Assembly (NCBI GenBank): GCA_041393775.1
Contig: JAWKJM010000005.1
Span: 62,001 to 126,000, forward strand
Reading direction: 5' to 3'
From: JADKAV01 sp041393775
GTDB lineage: Bacteria; Actinomycetota; Actinomycetes; S36-B12; UBA10799
DNA: 64,000 nucleotides
The translations under genes and the position numbers were made by a program. Below, piece after piece: positions 26,405-35,041 of this stretch (its first letter is position 1; the number at the start of each line of letters is the position of its first letter). The notes under the pieces are model-generated. The model saw nothing but the letters and a program-made list of their open reading frames with translations. It made no database searches and was not told the DNA's origin.

Positions 26405-26675
26405 CGCGGCCGTGGCGGGCCGCCGGTTCAGGCGGGCAAATGCCGGGCGGAAACCGCTCGGGTTAGAGGTCGTGCACGAGGTTAGAGAAGCCACACGTGC
26501 GTTCTCTAACCTCGTGCACGATCTCTAACCTCGCGGCGCACTTCTGCGGCGACCGAGTACACCAGCCATTTTCGGACTAGAGAACGTGCACGAGGTTAGA
26601 GAAGCCACACGTCCGTTGCAAACCTCGCGGCGCACTTCTGCGGCGACCGAGTACACGAGCCATTTTCGGGCTAGA
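26405..26675. repeat. Family B composite element, copies B2 and B3
   Basis: Copy B2 has 25-bp arms at 26461-26485 and 26506-26530 with loop AGAAGCCACACGTGCGTTCT (the opposite orientation to B1). Its left flank is the GGTTCAGGCGG / GCCGGGCGG / CGCTCG segment (about 26424-26460) and its right flank is GCGGCGCACTTCTGCGGCG with CGAGTACAC and CCATTTTCGG (about 26531-26576). B3 (about 26577-26630) is a decayed copy whose right arm is reduced to GCAAACCTCGCGG, followed by the same right flank to 26675. The whole 440-bp gap holds no gene. Confidence 0.8.
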
Positions 26676-26744
26676 GCCTCGGGTCTGCGGTAGGCCTTCG
26701 AGGGGTAGGAAGGTCTAGCCGGAGAGCGTGGACAGGTGACCGAC

Positions 26745-27896
26745 TCAGGCCTGGACTACCCGCCCGAAGGCGGCCGTGTACTCGCGTTCCTCGTCTGCGG
26801 TGAAGTCCCGGAAGACCTGGGCCTGGGCGAGGAGCTCCGGGGTGGGGAAGATCCACTTGCTCTTGGCCAGTTTTGGGTCGATCTTCTCCATCGCCTCCCG
26901 GGCGCCGTCGACTGGGCAAACGTAGTTCACCCACGCGGCGACTTCTGCGGCGACCACCGGATCGTAGTAGTAGTTGATGATCGCTTCAGCGCCCGCCCGG
27001 TTGGTCGCGGTGTACGGGATGAGGAAGTTGTCCGACCACAAAGTGCCGCCGCTTTCAGGGAGCGCGAAGTCCCACTTGTTCCCCTCCTCAGCGTTGATCT
27101 GGAAGATGTCACCGGACCACGCGATCGCCGCCCAGGCCTGCTCGTTGATCAGATCCTCTTTGTACGAATTGCCCTTCACCTGTTTGATCTGCCCCGATTC
27201 GACCTGCTCCTCGATCACGCGCAGGGCGTTCATGAACTGGTCCGCGGTGAAGTCTCCGTTGATGTCGACCCCTTGGTCCAGCATGACCAGCCCCACAGTG
27301 TCCTGGACCTCTGAAAGCACCACGACCTTGCCCTTGAGGGCGGGATCCCACAGGTCGGCCATCGTGTGAAGGCCGTTCGGGACCCGTTCCTTGTTCCAGG
27401 CCAGACCCCCGAAGCCCGACTGATAGGTCATCGAGTAGACCCGGCCCGGATCGAATGGCACGTTCTCGAGTTCGGGCAATAGATTGGCGGCGTTGGGGAT
27501 GTTGGCCTTGTCCAACGGCGCCGCCCACCCCTTCTTGATCCACGGGGCGATCAAGGAGTCGGAGGGGGTCACCAGGTCGTACCCGATGTCCAGGCCCCGG
27601 GCCAGTTGCGGTGCCACCTTGCCGTTGAAACTCACGTTGTCGTCGATGTCCTCGCGGTACTCCACGGAGAACCCCGTCTGCTCCTCGAATGCCTCCAGCG
27701 TCGGGTACGAGTGGGTCTTCCGGTCATAGTCCAGGTACAACGTCCAGTTGGCCCAGACGACGCTCGTGTCGTTGGGGTCCTGGCTCGGCATCCCGGACGG
27801 GCTCGACGAACTCGAACTGCGAGTCCCACATCCTGCCAGTGCGGCTGTTGCTCCTAGCGCCGCCATGAATTGCCGTCTGTTGAGCCCGCGGCTCAT
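26745..27896 (-). CDS. Spermidine/putrescine-binding lipoprotein, PotD paralogue 1
   Basis: Periplasm-side solute-binding lipoprotein of 383 residues for a polyamine ABC importer. The N terminus has a twin-arginine motif (NRRQFM) and a lipobox LAGC, so Tat export and lipidation are likely. The mature part follows the PotD/PotF fold (VVWANWTLYLDYD, YREDIDDNVSFNGKV, SGFGGLAWNKERVPNG, NYVCPVDGAREAM). It is the last gene of the minus-strand operon, 54 bases after mmsA. It is a close paralogue of the PotD at 33811-35007, sharing long identical stretches such as QVKGNSYKEDLINEQAWAAI. Confidence 0.92.
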   Translation of the reverse strand: MSRGLNRRQFMAALGATAALAGCGTRSSSSSSPSGMPSQDPNDTSVVWANWTLYLDYDRKTHSYPTLEAFEEQTGFSVEYREDIDDNVSFNGKVAPQLARGLDIGYDLVTPSDSLIAPWIKKGWAAPLDKANIPNAANLLPELENVPFDPGRVYSMTYQSGFGGLAWNKERVPNGLHTMADLWDPALKGKVVVLSEVQDTVGLVMLDQGVDINGDFTADQFMNALRVIEEQVESGQIKQVKGNSYKEDLINEQAWAAIAWSGDIFQINAEEGNKWDFALPESGGTLWSDNFLIPYTATNRAGAEAIINYYYDPVVAAEVAAWVNYVCPVDGAREAMEKIDPKLAKSKWIFPTPELLAQAQVFRDFTADEEREYTAAFGRVVQA

Positions 27897-27950
27897 GCAA
27901 CCTCCAGTTGTGGGAAACGCGCGTGCAGTACCGCTTGGTTGCCGCCGTCA

Positions 27951-29444
27951 CTAGGCGTTGGTGGGGAAGCCGAGGTTGATTCCCCCGTGGGCGGGATCCG
28001 GCCAGCGACTGGTCACGACCTTGCCACGGGTGAAAAAGTGGAAACCCTCGGTCCCGTGCGCGTGGGTGTCGCCGAACAACGACGCCTTCCAGCCGCCGAA
28101 CGAGAAGTAGGCCATCGGCACCGGGATCGGCACGTTGATCCCGATCATCCCCACCTGGACCTCGTTCTGGAACTTGCGCGCGGCACCGCCGTCGCACGTG
28201 AAGATGGCCGTACCGTTGCCGAACGGGTGGGAGTTGATGAGATCCATGGCGTGCTCGTAGGACTCCACCCGGACCACCGAAAGCACCGGTCCGAAGATCT
28301 CATCGGTGTAGACGCTCATCTGCGGTGTGACATTGTCGAACAGCGTCGGCCCGAGCCAGAAGCCACCGGCGGCACCGTCGGGCTGAACCTCGCGGCCGTC
28401 GACCACCAATGTTGCCCCTTCGCTGACGCCAGCCTCGACGTAGCCGGCCACCTTGTCCCGGTGGGCGCCGGTGACCAGCGGACCCATGTCGCAACCCCGG
28501 CGGCCATCGCCGGTGCGCAGTCCCGCCATGCGTGTCTCGATCGCTTTGATCAAATCGTCGGCGACCGGTTCCACCGCCACGATCACCGAGATCGCCATGC
28601 AGCGTTCGCCAGCGGAACCGAATCCGGCGTTCACGGCCGAGTCCGCCGTCAGTTCCAGGTCCGCGTCGGGCAGCACGAGCATGTGGTTCTTCGCCCCACC
28701 GAGGGCTTGGACCCGCTTACCGTGTGAAGTGCCGGTCTCGTAGACGTACTGCGCGATCGGGGTGGACCCGACGAACGAGATCGACGACACGTCCGGGTGC
28801 GTCAGCAGCGTGTCGACTGCGACCTTGTCGCCGTGCACGACGTTGAATACGCCGTCTGGCAGCCCCGCCTGCTTCCAGAGGTCCGCCAGGAACATCGCGG
28901 CGGAGGGGTCCTTCTCCGACGGCTTGAGGACGACGGTGTTGCCCGCCGCGATCGCGATCGGGAAGAACCACATAGGCACCATCGCCGGGAAGTTGAACGG
29001 GGAGATGATCCCGACCACGCCGAGCGGCTGCCGCAGACTGTAGACGTCCACGCCTGTGGAGACCTGCTCCGAGTAGGCGCCCTTGAGCAGGTGGGCGTTG
29101 CCGCAGGCGAACTCGACGACCTCCTGACCGCGGCTCACCTCGCCCAACGCATCGGCGACCACCTTGCCATGCTCGCTGGTGATGATCTGCGCGAGTTGCT
29201 CCTTGTTGGCGTTGAGCAACTCGCGGAACTTCAAGAGGATCTCCATCCGCTTGGTCAGTGTGGATCGGCCCCAGGTGCCGAAGGCGGACTTGGCCGCAGC
29301 CACCGCGGCGTTCACGTCGTCGACCGATGCGAAGCCGACTGTCTTGGTGACTTCGCCGGTGGCGGGGTCGTAGACGTCGCCGTGTCTTTCGGCGGATCCA
29401 TCCCAGGTGCGTCCGTCGATCCAGTGGGTGATGGACGTTGCCAT
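27951..29444 (-). CDS. mmsA: CoA-acylating (methyl)malonate-semialdehyde dehydrogenase
   Basis: Aldehyde dehydrogenase of 497 residues that converts malonate or methylmalonate semialdehyde to acetyl- or propionyl-CoA with NAD+ and CoA. The family is recognised from its full-length pattern: PFNFPAMVPMWFFPIAIAAG, the MMSDH-type active site GSAGERCMAISV with catalytic Cys near residue 285, and YFSFGGWKASLFGD near the C terminus. A GGAGAG ribosome site precedes the ATG. In this operon it would finish degradation of beta-alanine-type products (malonate semialdehyde) from spermidine or 1,3-diaminopropane, a role not usually needed for putrescine alone. Confidence 0.93.
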   Translation of the reverse strand: MATSITHWIDGRTWDGSAERHGDVYDPATGEVTKTVGFASVDDVNAAVAAAKSAFGTWGRSTLTKRMEILLKFRELLNANKEQLAQIITSEHGKVVADALGEVSRGQEVVEFACGNAHLLKGAYSEQVSTGVDVYSLRQPLGVVGIISPFNFPAMVPMWFFPIAIAAGNTVVLKPSEKDPSAAMFLADLWKQAGLPDGVFNVVHGDKVAVDTLLTHPDVSSISFVGSTPIAQYVYETGTSHGKRVQALGGAKNHMLVLPDADLELTADSAVNAGFGSAGERCMAISVIVAVEPVADDLIKAIETRMAGLRTGDGRRGCDMGPLVTGAHRDKVAGYVEAGVSEGATLVVDGREVQPDGAAGGFWLGPTLFDNVTPQMSVYTDEIFGPVLSVVRVESYEHAMDLINSHPFGNGTAIFTCDGGAARKFQNEVQVGMIGINVPIPVPMAYFSFGGWKASLFGDTHAHGTEGFHFFTRGKVVTSRWPDPAHGGINLGFPTNA

Positions 29445-29486
29445 TGCTATCTCTCCTGTTTGTGCCGGCCCGGTCGGACCAGCGTG

Positions 29487-30902
29487 CTAACTGTCGAAAC
29501 CCAATCCGAGCCGGTCGAGGGTCCGCAACCAGAGGTCCCGGTACCCTTCGCGTTCATCGGCCTTGGCCAGCGACCGGCGGGTCATGTCGATAGCCAATTG
29601 TCTCGCAGGCTCCGGCGGGAACGGCAGGGGCTTGCTGCGAACCATCCTCAGCCGCGTGCGTTCAGTGTCTTCGCCGAGCAACTTGTCGAGGACGACATCG
29701 GCGCCGAACCGGGACGCTCCCACGCCCAGCCCGGTGAAACCCACGACGTAAGCCACTCGGCCCTTGTAGGCCGAGCCCCAGAACGCGCTGAACCGAGAGC
29801 AGGTGTCGATGGCTCCCGCCCACGCGAAATCGATCGGCACCCGGCTCACCGGGGGGAAGGTGTCATGCAGGTGCTGGATCAACCGAGCCGTCAGGGCGTC
29901 GTCGCGCTCGAGGTGCGAGCCAGGTCTTTCGCCGGCCTCGTAGACGGCGTCGTAACCGCCGAACAGGATCCGGTTGTCCTCGGTCATCCGGTAGTAGTGG
30001 AACTGGTTGCCGGAGTCGCCGATGCCCTGGCGGCCGCTCCAGCCGATCTGCGCAAGCACGTCGTCGGGCAAAGGCGCAGTCATGACGACATGGTCGAAGA
30101 CCGGCACGACGAACGCGGTCAAGCGCTTGAGCAGTGGCGCATGCGCCGCAGTCGTCAAAGCAACCATCCTGGCCTCCGCACGACCACCGAACGTTCGCAC
30201 GGTCATCCCGGTTCCGCTGGGTTGCAGGGCTTCGACGCCGCTGTGCTCGTGGATCCGCACTCCGAGCTGCTCTGCCACCCGGGCCAGGCCCCAGGACAGC
30301 CGGGCGGGATCTACGATGCCGACCTCGGGATCGACGATCGCGCCGAGGTACAACGGCGAGTCGACCGCCGTCCGGGTCTGCTCGGAGTCCCAGAACGCCA
30401 AGTCGATCCCATAGGACTGGACCTGCTCGACGTGCCCGTGGGCGTGGGGGAGCTGGTACTGCTCGGTGACGACGTTCAGCTCCCCGGTCCGCCGATAGCC
30501 GCAGTCGATGTCGTAATCGGCGATCGTCTGCTCGATGCCGCGCAGGTTGGCCACGCCGAGGGCATGCAACTGCGCGAACTCGTCGGGCCAGCGCTCGATG
30601 CCGTTGAGATGGCCGTGGGTGATGGAGGCGGCGACGAAACCCCCGTTGCGTCCGGAGGCGCTGCCTGCGATGCGCCCTCCCTCCAGGACGACGACATCGA
30701 GGTCCGGGCGTCGCTGCTTGGCGCGGACCGCAGTCCACAAGCCCGACAGCCCCGCCCCCACCACGACCAGATCGGCCGTGGTCGAACCTTCCAGCGGGTC
30801 TCGCGCCCGTGGTCGCTCAGGGTGCGCGAGCCAGTAGGGCTCGTGGCGCACGTCTGCCAATGCGGCCCTGGCCCGTTCGCCCGCGGTCTGGGCGAATGGC
30901 AT
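29487..30902 (-). CDS. FAD-dependent oxidoreductase (DAO/PuuB-like), second copy
   Basis: Flavoprotein of 471 residues, related to but clearly distinct from the oxidase at 23674. DLVVVGAGLSGLWTAVRAKQ (FAD Rossmann motif, near residue 45) and GSASGRNGGFVAAS follow a 40-residue N-terminal extension. The C-terminal VVGFTGLGVGASRFGADVVL closes the FAD site, and FAWAGAIDTCSRFSAFWGS is a substrate-domain motif. The ATG overlaps the potC stop (ATGA), so it belongs to the transporter operon. It probably oxidises an imported polyamine or its conjugate to an aldehyde for the two dehydrogenases of the operon. Confidence 0.88.
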   Translation of the reverse strand: MPFAQTAGERARAALADVRHEPYWLAHPERPRARDPLEGSTTADLVVVGAGLSGLWTAVRAKQRRPDLDVVVLEGGRIAGSASGRNGGFVAASITHGHLNGIERWPDEFAQLHALGVANLRGIEQTIADYDIDCGYRRTGELNVVTEQYQLPHAHGHVEQVQSYGIDLAFWDSEQTRTAVDSPLYLGAIVDPEVGIVDPARLSWGLARVAEQLGVRIHEHSGVEALQPSGTGMTVRTFGGRAEARMVALTTAAHAPLLKRLTAFVVPVFDHVVMTAPLPDDVLAQIGWSGRQGIGDSGNQFHYYRMTEDNRILFGGYDAVYEAGERPGSHLERDDALTARLIQHLHDTFPPVSRVPIDFAWAGAIDTCSRFSAFWGSAYKGRVAYVVGFTGLGVGASRFGADVVLDKLLGEDTERTRLRMVRSKPLPFPPEPARQLAIDMTRRSLAKADEREGYRDLWLRTLDRLGLGFDS

Positions 30903-31738
30903 CAGACCACCCTGCGGCGCCGGCCGGTCAACTGCGAGATCAGCACGATCGCGAGGGCGATGAAGAACATGGCGGAAGCGATGACGTTGGCCTGCGCCGG
31001 GATGCCCCGGGTGGCCGAGACGTAGACGAACTTCGGGAACGTTGTGAACTGCCCGGAGTTGAAGTTCGTGATGATGAAGTCGTCGAAACTCAGCGAGAAC
31101 GCCAGCAGGCCGGCTGCCGCGATACCGGGGGCCACCAGGGGCAACGTGATCCGCCGGAAGGCCTCGCGTTCAGTGGCGTACAGGTCCATTGCCGCCTGTT
31201 CCAGTCGCGGGTCCAGGCTGGCCAACCGAGCCTTCACCGTCACCACCACGAAACTGATGCAGAACATGATGTGTGCGATGACGACCGTGCCGAAGCCGAG
31301 CGGCACGAAGATGTTGAGGAACAACGCCAGCAGCGACGAACCCAGGACGACTTCGGGTGTGGCCATCGGCAGGAAGATCAGCAGGTTCGTGCTGGCACGT
31401 CCGCGGAACCGGTAGCGCACCAGCGAGAACGCGATCAGCGTGCCCAGGATGGTCGAGGCGACGGTCACGATCAGCGCCACGATGATCGAGTTGACCACCG
31501 ACGGGCACACCTGCGGTGCACCACAGGGGTTGAGCCAGTTGTCCCAGGTGAAGCTGTTCCACACCAGGTTCGTGCGCCCCGCATTGTTGAAGGAGAACGC
31601 GAACGTGTACGCAACCGGCAGCAACAGGTAGAAGAACGCGATCGCCGCGTAGAAGCGCAGTGCGTTGTCGCCGATCCACCGCCGGACGCGGAAACCGAGC
31701 GGTGGCTTGGACTGACCGGTGGTAGTTGTCGCGCTCAT
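30902..31738 (-). CDS. potC: Polyamine ABC transporter permease PotC
   Basis: Inner-membrane permease subunit of 278 residues with about six transmembrane helices and the binding-protein-dependent permease signature around EQAAMDLYATEREAFRRITL, where the EAA loop contacts PotA. The ATG at 31738 overlaps the potB stop (ATGA), and the reading frame upstream of it is not needed. N-terminal basic residues (GFRVRRW) precede helix one. Together with PotB it forms the heterodimeric pore. Confidence 0.93.
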   Translation of the reverse strand: MSATTTTGQSKPPLGFRVRRWIGDNALRFYAAIAFFYLLLPVAYTFAFSFNNAGRTNLVWNSFTWDNWLNPCGAPQVCPSVVNSIIVALIVTVASTILGTLIAFSLVRYRFRGRASTNLLIFLPMATPEVVLGSSLLALFLNIFVPLGFGTVVIAHIMFCISFVVVTVKARLASLDPRLEQAAMDLYATEREAFRRITLPLVAPGIAAAGLLAFSLSFDDFIITNFNSGQFTTFPKFVYVSATRGIPAQANVIASAMFFIALAIVLISQLTGRRRRVV

Positions 31739-32652
31739 ACCAGGTCCTCCGTCCCGACGCGGCGGACATAGACCAGGACCATCGCCAGGATGCACGCCAT
31801 CAGGATGAACGACAGAACTGCTGCGGTCGGGTAGTCGTTGACGCTCAGGAAGGTGTACTCGATCCGGTTACCGATCATGGTGTTCGATGGCCTGCCGAGC
31901 AGTGCGGCGTTGACGTAGTCGCCGGCGGCGGGGATGAACGTCAGGAGGGTGCCCGCCACGACCCCGGGCATCGACAACGGGAACGTCACCTTCCGGAAAC
32001 CTGTGAACGGGTGGGCGTAGAGGTCCCCAGAGGCCTCGATGAGCCGTGGATCCACGCGTTCGAGACTGGCGTAGATCGGAAGGGTCATGAAGGGCAGGAA
32101 GTTGTAGGTCAGGCCCAGGACGACCGCAGCAGCAGATGGATACACCCCGCCGGTCGGACTCACCAGACCGATGGCGCGAAGCACCCCGACCACTGGGCCC
32201 TCATCGGCAAGGATCTGCCGCCAGGCGATTGTGCGCAGGATGAACGAGACGAAGAACGGCGCGATCACCATGACCAGCAAGAGGTTGCGGTTCTTGCCCG
32301 ACTTGAACGCGATGGCGTATGCCAAGGGGTACCCGATCACCAGGGCCAGCACCGTTGCGACACCGGAATACACGAAAGAGCGGATCAGCGGGATGTAGTA
32401 CGTGCTGTCGGTCAGGGTGTCGATGTAGTTCGCGAAATGGAAGGTCTGCTCGAATTCGCCGACCTGACCACCCGCGACGGGGGTCTGCAGGCTGGTAAGG
32501 AACAGCGAGGCGATCGGAACGACGAAGAAGATCGCCAGCCACAGCATGCCGGGAGCCATGAGCAGATACGGGACGAACTTCCCCCTGCGCTGATGATCCT
32601 CCGGCTTGTGCTCCTCGTTGAGGGTGTCCCCGATGGCGGCTGCGACAGACAT
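31735..32652 (-). CDS. potB: Polyamine ABC transporter permease PotB
   Basis: Permease of 305 residues with about six membrane helices. FVPYLLMAPGMLWLAIFFVV is the first, and the EAA-type loop SLERVDPRLIEASGDLYAHP sits before GFRKVTFPLSMPGVVAGTLL. ATG 32652 overlaps the potA stop by four bases (ATGA), which fixes the start and indicates coupled translation. The 30-residue hydrophilic N terminus before helix one is normal for the family. Confidence 0.93.
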   Translation of the reverse strand: MSVAAAIGDTLNEEHKPEDHQRRGKFVPYLLMAPGMLWLAIFFVVPIASLFLTSLQTPVAGGQVGEFEQTFHFANYIDTLTDSTYYIPLIRSFVYSGVATVLALVIGYPLAYAIAFKSGKNRNLLLVMVIAPFFVSFILRTIAWRQILADEGPVVGVLRAIGLVSPTGGVYPSAAAVVLGLTYNFLPFMTLPIYASLERVDPRLIEASGDLYAHPFTGFRKVTFPLSMPGVVAGTLLTFIPAAGDYVNAALLGRPSNTMIGNRIEYTFLSVNDYPTAAVLSFILMACILAMVLVYVRRVGTEDLV

Positions 32653-33809
32653 CAGTTGTCCTGTTCCATGCCCGCGTTGATGTCGTCGCGACCACTGAGC
32701 ACGAAGCCGTGGAACGGTTGCCACGTCAGGCGCACCTCAGTGCCGGGTGGCAGAACGTTGTGCACGTCGAGGTTCTGGGCGAAGACGTTGATCATGTCAC
32801 CGCCCTTGGTGCGGACCTCGTACTGGGTACTCACGCCCAGGAAACTCATGCTCGTGACATCACCGTCGACGAAGTTTCCGTGAGTCGGGGGGTCTCCTGC
32901 GCCGGCGAGTCGGGCGACGGAGATCTTCTCCGGCCGCACCCCCACGAGCACCTCGGTGCCGGGCGCGGTCTTGACGCGATCGGAAACCCGGTTCTTCGGC
33001 ATCACGAAGCGTCCGTCGGAGTCCTCGAGGATCAGGTCCTCCCCGGAGAGTTCGGCGACCTTGGCGGGGAACAGGTTCGACTGGCCGAGGAAGTTGGCCA
33101 CGAACGCGGTCTGGGGGGATTCGTAGAGTTCGGTCGGCGGGCCCATCTGCTCGATGATCCCCTCGTTCATCACCGCCACGGTGTCGGCCATGGTCATGGC
33201 CTCCTCCTGGTCGTGCGTGACGTGGATGAAGGTCAGGCCCACTTCAGTCTGGATGCGCTTGAGTTCCAACTGCATCTGGCGGCGCAGTTTCAGGTCGAGC
33301 GCGCCGAGTGGCTCGTCGAGCAGAAGCACGGCCGGCCGATTGACGATCGCCCGGGCCAGTGCCACCCGCTGCTGCTGGCCACCGGACAATTGAGTGGGTT
33401 TGCGCTTGGCCACGGCCGACAACTGGATGAGTTCCAGGGCATCATCCACCTGCGCCTGCATGTCCTTGACGCCGCGGCGCTTCAACCCGAATGCGACGTT
33501 CTCGAAGATGTCCATGTGCGGGAAGAGTGCGTAGTTCTGGAACACCGTGTTCACAGGCCGCTGGTACGGCTTCGCGTACGTGATGTCCGACTCACCGATC
33601 CGGATCTGACCGGCCGTCGGATCCTCGAGACCGGCGACCATTCGCAGGGTCGTCGTCTTGCCGCAGCCGGAAGGGCCGAGCAGTGCGAAGAACGAGCCCT
33701 GGGGGACCTGCAGCGACAGGTCGCTGACCGCTGTGAAGTCGCCGAACTGCTTGGTCAGATGCTCGAGGTACAGGTCGCCCTCGGCCTGGGTGATGTCCTG
33801 CTTCGCCAT
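32652..33809 (-). CDS. potA: Polyamine ABC transporter ATP-binding protein PotA
   Basis: Cytoplasmic ATPase of 385 residues energising PotB/PotC. Motifs: Walker A GPSGCGKTTT near residue 45, Q-loop QNYALFPHMDIFENVAFG, signature LSGGQQQRVALARA, Walker B LLLDEPLGALD and H-loop VTHDQEEAMT. The C-terminal third is a TOBE/OB regulatory domain (VGVRPEKISVARL). It starts one base after the upstream potD stop. The order potD-potA-potB-potC differs from the E. coli potABCD order but resembles other actinobacterial sets. Confidence 0.94.
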   Translation of the reverse strand: MAKQDITQAEGDLYLEHLTKQFGDFTAVSDLSLQVPQGSFFALLGPSGCGKTTTLRMVAGLEDPTAGQIRIGESDITYAKPYQRPVNTVFQNYALFPHMDIFENVAFGLKRRGVKDMQAQVDDALELIQLSAVAKRKPTQLSGGQQQRVALARAIVNRPAVLLLDEPLGALDLKLRRQMQLELKRIQTEVGLTFIHVTHDQEEAMTMADTVAVMNEGIIEQMGPPTELYESPQTAFVANFLGQSNLFPAKVAELSGEDLILEDSDGRFVMPKNRVSDRVKTAPGTEVLVGVRPEKISVARLAGAGDPPTHGNFVDGDVTSMSFLGVSTQYEVRTKGGDMINVFAQNLDVHNVLPPGTEVRLTWQPFHGFVLSGRDDINAGMEQDN

Positions 33810-33810
33810 G

Positions 33811-35007
33811 TCAGCCCTGAATCACTCGGCCGAAGTCTTCGGAGAACTGTGCTTGCTCCTCGGGCGTGAGGGGACGGAAGACCTGCGCGTTGCTGAGGAT
33901 CGCCTCGGTGGGGAAGATCCACTCGCTCTTGGCCAGCGCGGGATCGATCTTCTTCATCTCCTCCTGAGCGCCCTCGACCGGACAGACGTAGTTGACGTAG
34001 GCCGCGACCTCAGCCGCGACTTCGGGCCGGTAGTAGTAGTCCATGAGCGCCTCGGCCCCGGTCTTGTTCGATGCTGTCACGGGGATCATCAGGTTGTCCG
34101 ACCACAGCGTGCCGCCGGTGTCAGGAAGGGCGAAGTCCCACTTGTTGCCCTCCTCGGCGTTGATCTGGAAGATGTCACCGGACCAGCCGATCGCCGCCCA
34201 GGCCTGCTCGTTGATCAGGTCCTCCTTGTAAGAGTTGCCCTTGACCTGTTTGACCTGGCCGGAGTCGACCTGCTCCTGCAGGACCTGCAGGGCCGCGTCG
34301 AACTGTTCGGCGGTGAAGGGCTCGTCGATGCGTACGCCCTGGCTCATCATGATCAGGGCGACGGTGTCGCGCAACTCCGACAGGACCACGACCTTGCCGT
34401 GCAACTCCGGTGCCCACAGGTCGTTCACGCTGGTCAGCCCGTTCGGGATCCGTTCCTTGTTCCACGCCAACCCGCCGAAGCCGGACTGCCAGGTGAGGGA
34501 GTATTTGCGACCGGGGTCGAACTCGACGTCGTTGAGGGCCGGCAGAATGTTCTCCTTGTTGGGCACGTTGGCTGCGTCGATCTCGGCGACGAAACCCTTG
34601 GAGATCCACTCGGCGCACAGCCAGTCGGTGAGGGTGACCAGGTCGTAGCCGATGTTCTGCCCGTTTGACAGTTGTGGCGCCACTTTGCCGTTGAAGGTGA
34701 CGTTGTCGTCGATGTCCTCCCGGTACTTGACGCTGTATCCCGTCTCCTTCTCGAACTGCTTGATCGTGGGGTAGTCGCGCGACTTCTCGTCGTAGTCGAG
34801 GTAGAGCGTCCAGTTAGCCCACACGATCGTCTTGTTGTCACCGCCCCCGCTGTCGCCCCCGGTCGTCTCGCCGGATGTGGAACCGCCGGTGCCGCAGGCG
34901 GCCAACGCAGCAGCAGCGCCAGTGGCACCCATCGCGCCGAGAAATCCGCGACGTGACATCGCCTGACGGAGGAATTCGATCTTGGGGTCGGGGTGTTTGG
35001 CGGTCAC
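33811..35007 (-). CDS. potD: Spermidine/putrescine-binding lipoprotein, PotD paralogue 2
   Basis: Solute-binding lipoprotein of 398 residues. The GTG at 35007, with GGGAG seven bases before it, is preferred over an upstream TTG. Tat signal SRRGFLGAMGATGAAAALAA leads to a lipobox cysteine and then a Gly/Ser/Thr-rich linker. The mature domain parallels the other PotD along its whole length (VWANWTLYLDYDEK, DIGWSGD-type pocket region WSGDIFQINAEEGNKWDFAL). It stands first of the transporter genes, 35 bases after the aldehyde dehydrogenase. Two binding proteins for one permease suggests two ligand preferences, for example putrescine and spermidine. Confidence 0.92.
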   Translation of the reverse strand: MTAKHPDPKIEFLRQAMSRRGFLGAMGATGAAAALAACGTGGSTSGETTGGDSGGGDNKTIVWANWTLYLDYDEKSRDYPTIKQFEKETGYSVKYREDIDDNVTFNGKVAPQLSNGQNIGYDLVTLTDWLCAEWISKGFVAEIDAANVPNKENILPALNDVEFDPGRKYSLTWQSGFGGLAWNKERIPNGLTSVNDLWAPELHGKVVVLSELRDTVALIMMSQGVRIDEPFTAEQFDAALQVLQEQVDSGQVKQVKGNSYKEDLINEQAWAAIGWSGDIFQINAEEGNKWDFALPDTGGTLWSDNLMIPVTASNKTGAEALMDYYYRPEVAAEVAAYVNYVCPVEGAQEEMKKIDPALAKSEWIFPTEAILSNAQVFRPLTPEEQAQFSEDFGRVIQG

Positions 35008-35041
35008 TGTCTTCTCCCTGCTCGTACTTGGCAAATCAACA

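Noticed and set aside
28797..31025. A 742-codon plus-strand open frame
   Set aside because: It lies antisense to mmsA and the FAD oxidase, both with intact family motifs, and its translation is low-complexity Arg/Gly/Asp/His-rich with no motif. It is a GC-codon shadow.
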